This document shows, in pieces, positions 41,345 to 48,675 of a stretch of DNA of 64,000 nucleotides. How positions within the stretch are numbered: position 1 is the first letter of the stretch; each line of letters starts with the position of its first letter. Made by a program: the position numbers and the translations under genes. Source of the stretch: Streptomyces sp. NBC_01463 (GTDB lineage Bacteria > Actinomycetota > Actinomycetes > Streptomycetales > Streptomycetaceae); assembly GCA_036227345.1 (NCBI GenBank), contig CP109469.1, positions 1 through 64,000 on the forward strand, read 5' to 3'. Below the pieces are notes generated by a model. It was not told where the DNA came from. It saw nothing but the letters and a program-made list of their open reading frames with translations, and did no database searches.

Positions 41345-42237
41345 CGGGCCACCGCCGCCGCGCGCTGGGTCTGGCGGGCGCCGAGGCGGTGGAGCTTGCG
41401 GCGTACCCGCTCGCCGTGTGCCGCGGGCAGGTCGGCGCTGAGGGCGGATTCGGCCCATGTGCCGGCGCCCTGCGCCCATCGAGCGGCAACGGCGGCCTCG
41501 TCGGGGGTGAGGCCCCGCAGTACCGTACGGACCTGCGCATCGTCGACTTGGTGCTGCAGTGCCAGGTCCTCGGTCGTGCGGTGGTCCGGGAGGACGTCAT
41601 CGAGGGTGATGCCGTCGGCGATGGTGACGCCGGTCAGCATTACCCGGCCGCCGCCGGTTCTCCGTTCCCAGAGCGGTTGCCATCGTCGGCGCTCGGCTGC
41701 GGTGTATTCGTGCAGAATCCGGAGCAGTTCGGGATCGGTCAGATAGCTGCCAAGGTGGTGCACCCAGTCGCCGAGCAGAGCTGCGATCACTCCGTCGCGG
41801 CACAGCTCGGGCCGGGCGATGCCGAGGATGTCGCGGGCGAAGGTGTCGACGGTCACGTGGTCGCCTTCGATCGCGGCGTTACGGGCCGCGAGGACCGACA
41901 GCAGAGCAGCGCGAGCTGGCATGTCCAGCGTCGTCGGGCTGAAACTGACCTGGAGCGCGGTGCCACCTCCCGAATCCCAGAGCTCCGTCTCAAAGTGTGT
42001 AGAGCCCCGGTCCCACCGGACTGTGATCCCCTCGACTGACCAGCTCAAGAACGTCTCGGCGAGACCAAGCAGGAAGCTTTGGAGCAAGGCGTCGAGCGGA
42101 GCCCAGCCTGACCGATGCACGGACCCGTCGCCGCAGTGCGCGGCGCGGTCAGGCATGGCCCATTCGTCCCTTCGGGAGGCAATGGTCGTCACCTTGAGGA
42201 AGGGGCTGGGGATGCAGCGCTGGGTTGCGGTAGTCAT
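41341..42237 (-). CDS. hypothetical protein, membrane-protein partner
   Basis: Encodes 298 residues from ATG behind AAGGAG. An N-terminal domain contains DALLQSFLLGLAETFLSWSV, EGITVRWDRGSTHFETELWD. A middle helical part follows (WVHHLGSYLTDPELLRILHE). The C-terminal end is HTH/sigma-like (VRTVLRGLTPDEAAVAARWA; ERVRRKLHRLGARQTQR). The end resembles uncharacterised Streptomyces regulators. Its stop overlaps a mini membrane-protein gene. A DNA-binding response role is inference. Confidence 0.55.
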   Translation of the reverse strand: MTTATQRCIPSPFLKVTTIASRRDEWAMPDRAAHCGDGSVHRSGWAPLDALLQSFLLGLAETFLSWSVEGITVRWDRGSTHFETELWDSGGGTALQVSFSPTTLDMPARAALLSVLAARNAAIEGDHVTVDTFARDILGIARPELCRDGVIAALLGDWVHHLGSYLTDPELLRILHEYTAAERRRWQPLWERRTGGGRVMLTGVTIADGITLDDVLPDHRTTEDLALQHQVDDAQVRTVLRGLTPDEAAVAARWAQGAGTWAESALSADLPAAHGERVRRKLHRLGARQTQRAAAVAR

Positions 42238-42336
42238 GATGGCTCCTTGCCGGTTACGGGGAGGTTCCCTTACTTCTGGGCATGGGCAAGGCCCGGACCG
42301 ACAAAGAATCTTGATTCCCTCTCTGTGACCTGAGTC

Positions 42337-42364
42337 ACCTCGGATAAGATGCGATATCCGAGGT
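42337..42364. promoter_or_regulatory. inverted repeat downstream of parB
   Basis: ACCTCGGATA and TATCCGAGGT are perfectly inverted with an 8-base gap. GTGAC-CTGA-GTCAC lies next to it (about 42325-42338). It is located between parB and the promoter of the 42237 gene. A centromere-like site or operator are both possible. Confidence 0.45.
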
Positions 42365-42407
42365 GGTAGACGGACATGACGGCCCGTCGGTGCCGACGCC
42401 CCTGCGA

Positions 42408-42447
42408 AGGCCCTGCTCCCTCTCCAGTCGGAGGGCGAGCAGGGCCT
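42408..42447 (-). terminator. parAB terminator
   Basis: AGGCCCTGCT and AGCAGGGCCT pair perfectly, with an inner CCCTC/GAGGG pair, about 110 bases past the parB stop. This is the second copy of the repeat at 38628. Confidence 0.65.
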
Positions 42448-42554
42448 CTTCTGCGTTCCGGCCCGCGACAGCCTCTGTCCTTGTGGGCGGTTCCGACACG
42501 ACCTTCCTAGCTGACGCCTTAGCAGGGGCTGCGCGATGTCTGAAGGTGGGACCG

Positions 42555-43529
42555 TCAGCCGTCAGCCATGAGTAGCAGCACCAGTTCCTCCCGGTGCTCG
42601 TGCGACATGTGCGCCCGGAGCTGGGCGTCGAACCACACCGGGTCCTCCCAGGGGAGCGACGGAGTGGCAGCAGGTCCTTGCTCACCCTTAACCGGGTTAA
42701 TGCTTTCTGAGGCCGGTGCCACGGGTGCAGCCGGTCCGGGACTCTGCGGAGGGATCGGGGACGGCGCCGGTTCGTCCTCGCGGGAGACCGCGTTCTGCCT
42801 CGGTTTCCGCGGGCCCTTAACCCGGTTAAGGGCTACGGCGGCCTCGCTCTGCTGCTGATCAGCGGGAAGCCGGCCGATCCGGCGCCCGTCCTTGACCTTG
42901 AGCTTGCCGGCCTCGACCTTCTTCTGCAGCTCCTCGGACAGCCCGAGCAGCGCCAGCCGCTGTGACACCCACGCCCCCGACTTCCCAAGCCGCTTGGCCA
43001 CCTTCTCCTGGCTTCCGTGCTTGCCGAGCAGCTCCTGGATGGCCTTCGCCTGATCCAGCGGCGGGACGTCGATCCGGTGCACGTTTGCGATCAGCGCGCT
43101 CTCGAGCAGATCCTCCGCGCTGGCGGCCAGGTCGTCGTTGACATCGATGCGGAGCTCCGGCAACCCGGCGGCACTGGCGGCCGCCAGACGCCGGTTGCCG
43201 TCGATGACGACGTACTCGGCCTCACCGATCTCCCCGTCATGGCCGGGGTGAACAGCGAGGAATGCCGCCCGCCGGACGACCGCGACGGGCTGGAGCTGCC
43301 CCCGCTCCTTCAACGAGTCCGCGGTCTCGGCGATTTCGGTGAGCTCATCACGCGGGTTGAATGGGTTGTGCGCGAGCTCCGCAAGAGGAACAGAGGCCGG
43401 CGGTCGTTTGCCCTCGCCGTTGATGATCTGCTGGCGGGTCCTGACCCGGCGAGGAGCGGGCTTACCGGAGTCCTGACCGTCCTCGGCCATACTGAAGCCG
43501 CGGGTGACCCGCGGCTGAGGGGGAGTCAT
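42555..43529 (-). CDS. parB: ParB-family partition protein
   Basis: Encodes 324 residues; its ATG overlaps the parA stop (ATGA). The ParB/Sulfiredoxin-like domain is present: PASVPLAELAHNPFNPRDEL, SLKERGQLQPVAVV and the box YVVIDGNRRLAAA. The HTH follows: KAIQELLGKHGSQEKVAKRL, GKSGAWVSQRLALLGL. A disordered linker and a C-terminal helix (FDAQLRAHMSHEHREELVLL) likely dimerise. It should load on parS sites, clamp DNA and stimulate ParA. In these proteins the GNRR box binds CTP. Two TTAACC(C/G)GGTTAA palindromes inside its own gene are candidate sites. Confidence 0.9.
   Translation of the reverse strand: MTPPQPRVTRGFSMAEDGQDSGKPAPRRVRTRQQIINGEGKRPPASVPLAELAHNPFNPRDELTEIAETADSLKERGQLQPVAVVRRAAFLAVHPGHDGEIGEAEYVVIDGNRRLAAASAAGLPELRIDVNDDLAASAEDLLESALIANVHRIDVPPLDQAKAIQELLGKHGSQEKVAKRLGKSGAWVSQRLALLGLSEELQKKVEAGKLKVKDGRRIGRLPADQQQSEAAVALNRVKGPRKPRQNAVSREDEPAPSPIPPQSPGPAAPVAPASESINPVKGEQGPAATPSLPWEDPVWFDAQLRAHMSHEHREELVLLLMADG
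42688..42833. promoter_or_regulatory. candidate parS sites inside parB
   Basis: TTAACCGGGTTAA at 42688-42700 and GCCCTTAACC-C-GGTTAAGGGC at 42813-42833 are palindromes with the same TTAACC/GGTTAA arms. AT-rich TTAA steps are unusual in this GC-rich gene and require AAC/GTT codons at both places. Confidence 0.5.
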
Positions 43530-44686
43530 ACTGCGAGCTCCTTCGCGAGGTCGCGCATCGCCTGCGCGTGTTCACTGTTGGGCGCGTACTCCAGCAGCGG
43601 GATCTCCCCGTCAGCCGCCTCGCGTCCCTCCTTGAGATCACCGATCACAGCCAGGACACCAGGGGAGCTGCTCAGCTCCCACTGGTCTTTGTTCTCCTGA
43701 ACGAGCTTGCCGCGACGGCTGTCGTAGGCGTTGACGACGAGACCGAGGTAGTCCACCTGGATCCGGCCCTTGCGGCAGAGATCTTCCTTCTGACTCTTAA
43801 GCAGACGGAAGGCCCTGTGCGACGCCTTGTTCGCCCACACCGGGGTGATGACCCCCGACCGGTCGGCGAGTTCACCGTCGCGCCGACGCACGTAGTAAAG
43901 AGCCGTGTCCATGTTCAGGCCGAGGCTGGGCGGACCGTCGATGATGATGACGTCGTAGTCGGCCTCCAGCGGCTCCAGCGCGCGCTCCAACGCTGCCTCG
44001 CTAAAAGAGACCTTCGAAAGCGCGACGTCCCGGAGAAACGCGTCGTCGGACGCTGGCAGGAGATGGAGCCGCTCACCGAAGCGCTTCTGGTCCAGGGCGA
44101 CCAGAAGCTCGCCGACGTGGCCCTTGGCTGTGCCGTCCATGTGCATGAGGAGGGTTTCGACGTCGTCCTCGTACATGACGTCCTCGAAGCCGAGTTCCGC
44201 GGTGAGGTGCCCCTGGGGGTCGTAGTCGACGATCAGAACGCGGTGGCCGGCCTCCGCGAGGGCCTGGGCGATGCCGGACGAGATGAACGTCTTCCCGACG
44301 CCGCCCTTCTGGTTCGCCACTATCACCCGCACCACCGGCTGAGCCACCAAAGGGCTGCTGGGGGAGGGGTGGTTGTCGAGCCACAGCGTCAAGGCCTGTG
44401 CCAGGCCCTGGACGTAGGTGACGCCGCGTTCCGAGCAGGCGGCCTTGAACGTGTCCGGGCCTCCGACGGGGAGGAAGGTGCCCCAGGTCTTCGCGCCGTC
44501 GGTCCTGATCTCTGGGAGGTTGTCTGCCGAGTACCAGGCGTTGATGGCGTGCTCGGTTGCGTCCTGGATGTCCATTCCGTGCTCGAAAGCACGGATCTTG
44601 AGGTGTCTGCGCAGCTGAGGGGTGAGAGCAGTAATTAGCTTCTCTCGCTCACCCCTCGGGGTGGGGATGCTCATGTGGCCAAACAT
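43526..44686 (-). CDS. parA: ParA-family ATPase with N-terminal RHH-like extension
   Basis: The ATG at 44686 follows GGGAGG and gives 386 residues. Residues 15-110 have two RHH-like units (LTPQLRRHLKIRAFEHGMDI and GVTYVQGLAQALTLWLDN), so the protein probably binds its own operator, as type Ia ParA proteins do. The ATPase has the deviant Walker A NQKGGVGKTF, then VLIVDYDPQGHLT (A'), and DVIIIDGPPSLGLNMDTALY (Walker B). ParA forms gradients on the nucleoid that pull ParB-bound plasmid copies apart. parA and parB overlap by 4 bases and end at the 42408 terminator. The 44687-44858 gap holds the promoter. Confidence 0.92.
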   Translation of the reverse strand: MFGHMSIPTPRGEREKLITALTPQLRRHLKIRAFEHGMDIQDATEHAINAWYSADNLPEIRTDGAKTWGTFLPVGGPDTFKAACSERGVTYVQGLAQALTLWLDNHPSPSSPLVAQPVVRVIVANQKGGVGKTFISSGIAQALAEAGHRVLIVDYDPQGHLTAELGFEDVMYEDDVETLLMHMDGTAKGHVGELLVALDQKRFGERLHLLPASDDAFLRDVALSKVSFSEAALERALEPLEADYDVIIIDGPPSLGLNMDTALYYVRRRDGELADRSGVITPVWANKASHRAFRLLKSQKEDLCRKGRIQVDYLGLVVNAYDSRRGKLVQENKDQWELSSSPGVLAVIGDLKEGREAADGEIPLLEYAPNSEHAQAMRDLAKELAV

Positions 44687-44858
44687 TACTAGGTCACCTC
44701 CCTTCTGTAGCGCATCTGTATGACGAACCGCCCTACGGCGACATGACTTGTGAGCAAATCAGTCGATCTGCCCCGGACGTTCGGGCGGGGCGTCCCGCTG
44801 TGCCGACGAGTCCACCCGGGCGAGCAGTCCTGAGACGTACATGCGGTAGCTGACCGCG

Positions 44859-45497
44859 CTAGGGCCCGTCGAATTCGATGTTGTCCAAGGGGTCAGGTTG
44901 GACGGTCCAGGGGTCGATCCCCTTTTGCAGGCGGCGTTCTTCTTCGCGCCAGTGGAGGAACCGACCGGTGCCGGCCGCCCACAGGGTGGCCTCCCCGAGT
45001 GGGCAGCGGTCGAGGTCACCCAAGATCAGGCGATGCAGGAACTCCGCCATGCCCATCGGGTACACGGTCCAGGGGGCGTCGAGGCTGGCTCGCAGCACCG
45101 CGACAGGCCACAGATCTGGGTCGGCGCCCGACGTCAGCCAGCAGAGCGTGTCGGCCGCTGGAGTCACCCCCCACGCGATCACCGCGTCTCCAGCGTTCGC
45201 ATTGGCCGGGGCGCTGGCCGGTGCTGTGGTCGGCGGCCACTGGTCCCGAGCATCGGCTGTTGCGCTACTCATACCGTCGGCGATGCCGTCCGAGGGCGAC
45301 AAGGGGCGCAGTATCTCGAGAGAATCGCTCATCCCTCCAGCACCGAAAGTCCGCATGAAGGCGATGTAGTCGCCAGGGAACCGAGTTTTCCATCGCGCTG
45401 AGAGCAGTTCCCAGTCGATGCCCTCGTCTGCGCCGAAGGTAGGAGCGAGGACTTGCGTCAGCGCGGCTACCGAACCCCGTCCGTACGCTTGGTTCAC
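44859..45497 (-). CDS. SUKH-type immunity protein
   Basis: The GTG overlaps the stop of the toxin gene (GTGA) and gives 212 residues. The SMI1/KNR4 (SUKH) fold is recognisable: LSARWKTRFPGDYIAFMRTF with GAGGMSDSLEILRPL, the typical turn between helix and sheet. Later are VIAWGVTPAADTLCWLTSGA, PVAVLRASLDAPWTVYPMGM and EFLHRLILGDLD. SUKH proteins are immunity factors for bacterial polymorphic nuclease toxins. They bind the toxin's C-terminal domain. Tight coupling to the gene of a secreted nuclease makes the pairing nearly certain. Confidence 0.88.
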   Translation of the reverse strand: MNQAYGRGSVAALTQVLAPTFGADEGIDWELLSARWKTRFPGDYIAFMRTFGAGGMSDSLEILRPLSPSDGIADGMSSATADARDQWPPTTAPASAPANANAGDAVIAWGVTPAADTLCWLTSGADPDLWPVAVLRASLDAPWTVYPMGMAEFLHRLILGDLDRCPLGEATLWAAGTGRFLHWREEERRLQKGIDPWTVQPDPLDNIEFDGP

Positions 45498-48400
45498 TCC
45501 ATGCTCCCTACAGGGATGGGCACGTCCGGGTAGGTGACGGTGCCGAGACTCCGCCACTCTTTCAACGCGAGGCTGTACACGGAATTGGGGATGATCTCGT
45601 CGAAGCTCAGGCCTTCGCTGCCGTCTTCCTTGACACCGCGGGCCTTCATCTTGAAGGAGACGGGGACGGTACGTGGCCCCTCGTACTGTGGCTGCACGGT
45701 GTACTCGACTGTCTGGTCATCTTTGATTGCCTTACTGACCCGATCCTCGAAGGTGTACATGTTGTACGGCAGGCGGCCGTTCTCCTCAGCGGTATGGAAG
45801 TTGGCCTGTCGGGAGCAAGTGGCCAGGTTCTCCAACTTGTCGCCCTCGCCGCTGAGGTCCGCTCCGAGTAGATGGCAGTTGTTGATGACGCTCCTGGGCG
45901 CGAGCTTCAGGTAACGGGCGTACCGGGTGGCCCACTTGTAGCCGGGCGGCCTCGTCTCGGCTGTGACGTCGCTGCCGGGGTTCCGCTTGACGAAGGCCTT
46001 ATTGAGACAGGCGTACGCTCCCGTGGCCCGGTTGCCGTGGACGGCGTCTCGCTCACCGTATCGACGCCATCCCTTACCGTCCTTCAGGCAGGTTCCGTAC
46101 CTCAGCCGTTCGCTGTCGTCCTGCGGCTTGGTCTTGTCCTGGCCCCGCTCGCCCTGTGTGTCATTGAGTTTTCGTGCCTCATCAATGGTCTTACGGAGCA
46201 GGTCGTAGGTGTCGCGTGCCTGCTTCGTCTTCTCCCGGAACTCGGGCAGCTTTGTGGCGACCCGCTTGACTGACCTGCCGATCTTGTAGCTCTTTTTGAC
46301 TGCTCCGATACCGAGGAGGGTGGTGCCGGCGTCGGCGGCTACTTCGAGGCAACTGCTCAGATCGTGGTCCTCGACGCATTCCAGGGTGGCTGTGACGCCG
46401 AAGGTGTCGATGAGGATCTGGCCGCCGTTGTCCTTGAGCCAGTCGGTGAGGCTGGTCTCCAGGAGTCTCTTGGCGTCGCGGTATTCCTGGACGCAGTCGC
46501 GGCCGGTCTCGCAGTTCGCGGCCAGGAGCTTCTCGTCCTGTGCCTGTTGGGCGATGTCGGCGGCTCCGCCGAGCCGGGTCCAGTCACTGCCGGTTCCGTT
46601 CCAGCGGTAGGCGGTGGTGAGGTCGGGGGAGAGGCCGTAGAGCTGGGTGTCGCTGACGGTGAATGTGGCGCCGGGGCCGCCGATCTCGGTCCACGCGTCG
46701 GGGGTGTTGTTGTACTGGTGGATGTTTCCAGTGTCGGGATTGGTCGCGAAGAGCCCGGCGCCGCCGGCGTAGATGTTCTTGGCGGGCCCGCCGATCCTGT
46801 TCCAGCCGGATCCCTTCCCGGCCCATTCGTAGACGGCCGTGTGGTCGGGGTTGATGCCGTAGATGCGGTCGTGGCCGACGGCGAACTGGGCGCCGGGGCC
46901 GCCGATCCGGGTCCACTTGCCGGGCTTGCCGTTGTACTTGTAGAGGTCGCCGGTGTCGGGGTTGGTCGCGAAGAGGCCGGCATGCCCGGCGTAGATGTTC
47001 CGCGCGGGTCCGCCGATCGCGGTCCAGGTGTCGCCGTCCCATTCCCCGATGCCGTCGGGGACCCGCCGGTAGAGGTGGTCGCCGGTGACGGCGAACTGGC
47101 CGGTCGAGCCGCCGATAGGGTCCCAGGTGCTGGTGGCGGCGTTGTGCTTTTGGATCTGTTCGCCGCCGTCTTTGGTCATGAAGACGCCCGCGCGGCCGGC
47201 GTAGACGGCGTTCGCGGCGCCGCTGAGGGGCGACCAGCCGTCGCTGCCGCGCTTCCAGACAGCGCTCTTGTCGGCGGTGAGGGTGTAGAGGTCGTCCTGT
47301 GCGGTGACGGCCATGCGGACGCCGTTCTCGTCCAGGGTGTCGGACGGCCCGGTGGCCTGTACCGGCGCCGGGGTAATGTCGCGTTGAGCGTCCTTGTCCG
47401 GGTCGGGTGCCACGTCTTCGGCCGGTTCGGCCGGTTCTTCCGTGGCTTCAGCCTCCTCCGCCGGGGCGGGAACTGTCTCCTGCGGCGCCGGGGCGACGGG
47501 GGTGGTCTCCTGCGGCTGCGGCGGAGCGGGTGCCGTCGGTGTCTCCTGGGCCGGGGGAGGGGCCGGCGCGGTCGTGGGTGCGCCGAGGGGGGTCCATCCG
47601 GTGCCGGCGTTGTCCCATCGCAGGACCTCGGTGTGGGTGGTGGCGATGCCGTAGAGGTGGGTGTCGCTGACCGTGAAGCCGACACCGGGTTCGCCGGCCT
47701 TCGTCCAGGCGTCGGGCTGCCCGCCGTACTTGCTGAGCTGCCCCGTGACAGGGTCGGTCGCGAAGAGACCGGCACCGCCGGCGTAGAGGTCCTGGACGGG
47801 GCCGCCGACCCGGCTCCAGTCGGTGCCGTGCCCGGTCCATTCGAAGACGGCCGTGCGGTCGGCGGCGATGCCGTAGAGGCGGTCGCCGGTGACGGCGAAG
47901 GCGGCGCCGGGTTCACCGATCTGTGTCCAGGTTTCGGGGGTTCCCTCGTACTTGAAGACCTTGCCGTCAGGGCCGGTGGCGAAGAGCCCGGCTCCTCCTG
48001 CCTCGAGGTCCTTGGCGGGCCCGCCGACCTTGGTCCAGTCGCTGCCAGTGCCTGCCCATTCGTAGACCGCTGTGCGGTCGGGATTCAGCGCGTAGAGGCG
48101 GTCGCCGGTGACGGCGAAGTCCGCACCTGCCTCACCGATCGGTGACCAGGCGTCCGGCGTTCCCTCGTACTTGAAGACCTTGCCGGTATCCGGTGCGGTA
48201 GCGAACAGCCCGGCGCCTCCCGCGTGCAGGGTCTCGGCGGGGCCGCCGACCTTGGTCCAGTCGCTTCCCTCTCCGTTCCACCGGTAGACGGCCGAGTGGT
48301 CCGCGGCGAGCGCGAAGAGCTGGTCGTCCCCGGTCGCCGCCACCACGCCCAGGGCGACGGGCGCGCCGGCTGCCGGGGCACCGTCGTCAGCCAGGGCGGG

Positions 48401-48526
48401 AAACGCGGACAGGATTCCGGCAGTCAGCGCACCGGCCAGGACGACGCCCACACGCCGCAGGAACGTCGGCGCTCTGCCGGCACGGGGGCGGGACCGGCCA
48501 TGGCCCCTCTTATACGCACGGGTCAC
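45494..48526 (-). CDS. secreted polymorphic toxin, double propeller plus nuclease
   Basis: The GTG at 48526 follows TGGAG and gives 1010 residues. A signal peptide (RRVGVVLAGALTAGILSAFP, then ALADD) is present. Two blocks of tachylectin/tectonin-like repeats each contain seven W-x-x-(I/V/L)-G motifs (WTKVG, WSPIG ... WTPLG; WSPLS, WDPIG ... WTRLG). They suggest two seven-bladed propellers. A Pro/Ala/Glu linker separates them. After a helical pretoxin part (LLGIGAVKKSYKIGRSVKRV) comes an Endonuclease_NS_2-type toxin: INNCHLLGADLSGEGDKLEN, LATCSRQANF, YTFEDRVSKAIKDDQTVEYT and PVSFKMKARG. The histidine in CHLLG and the following Asn would form the metal-binding active site. Release and carbohydrate binding by the propellers are inference. 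Confidence 0.88.
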   Translation of the reverse strand: MTRAYKRGHGRSRPRAGRAPTFLRRVGVVLAGALTAGILSAFPALADDGAPAAGAPVALGVVAATGDDQLFALAADHSAVYRWNGEGSDWTKVGGPAETLHAGGAGLFATAPDTGKVFKYEGTPDAWSPIGEAGADFAVTGDRLYALNPDRTAVYEWAGTGSDWTKVGGPAKDLEAGGAGLFATGPDGKVFKYEGTPETWTQIGEPGAAFAVTGDRLYGIAADRTAVFEWTGHGTDWSRVGGPVQDLYAGGAGLFATDPVTGQLSKYGGQPDAWTKAGEPGVGFTVSDTHLYGIATTHTEVLRWDNAGTGWTPLGAPTTAPAPPPAQETPTAPAPPQPQETTPVAPAPQETVPAPAEEAEATEEPAEPAEDVAPDPDKDAQRDITPAPVQATGPSDTLDENGVRMAVTAQDDLYTLTADKSAVWKRGSDGWSPLSGAANAVYAGRAGVFMTKDGGEQIQKHNAATSTWDPIGGSTGQFAVTGDHLYRRVPDGIGEWDGDTWTAIGGPARNIYAGHAGLFATNPDTGDLYKYNGKPGKWTRIGGPGAQFAVGHDRIYGINPDHTAVYEWAGKGSGWNRIGGPAKNIYAGGAGLFATNPDTGNIHQYNNTPDAWTEIGGPGATFTVSDTQLYGLSPDLTTAYRWNGTGSDWTRLGGAADIAQQAQDEKLLAANCETGRDCVQEYRDAKRLLETSLTDWLKDNGGQILIDTFGVTATLECVEDHDLSSCLEVAADAGTTLLGIGAVKKSYKIGRSVKRVATKLPEFREKTKQARDTYDLLRKTIDEARKLNDTQGERGQDKTKPQDDSERLRYGTCLKDGKGWRRYGERDAVHGNRATGAYACLNKAFVKRNPGSDVTAETRPPGYKWATRYARYLKLAPRSVINNCHLLGADLSGEGDKLENLATCSRQANFHTAEENGRLPYNMYTFEDRVSKAIKDDQTVEYTVQPQYEGPRTVPVSFKMKARGVKEDGSEGLSFDEIIPNSVYSLALKEWRSLGTVTYPDVPIPVGSME

Positions 48527-48675
48527 GAGATGCTCCAGAGTTTGTCCGGGAAGTGCTGGAGCTCTCACGGTGTGACCTGGTCTGATTGTCCTCAACTGCC
48601 CTGCTGGATACGTGCAGATGGGACACGCGCAAGCGGCGGACAACGCGGACAACGGACAACTACGGGGGATCCACA

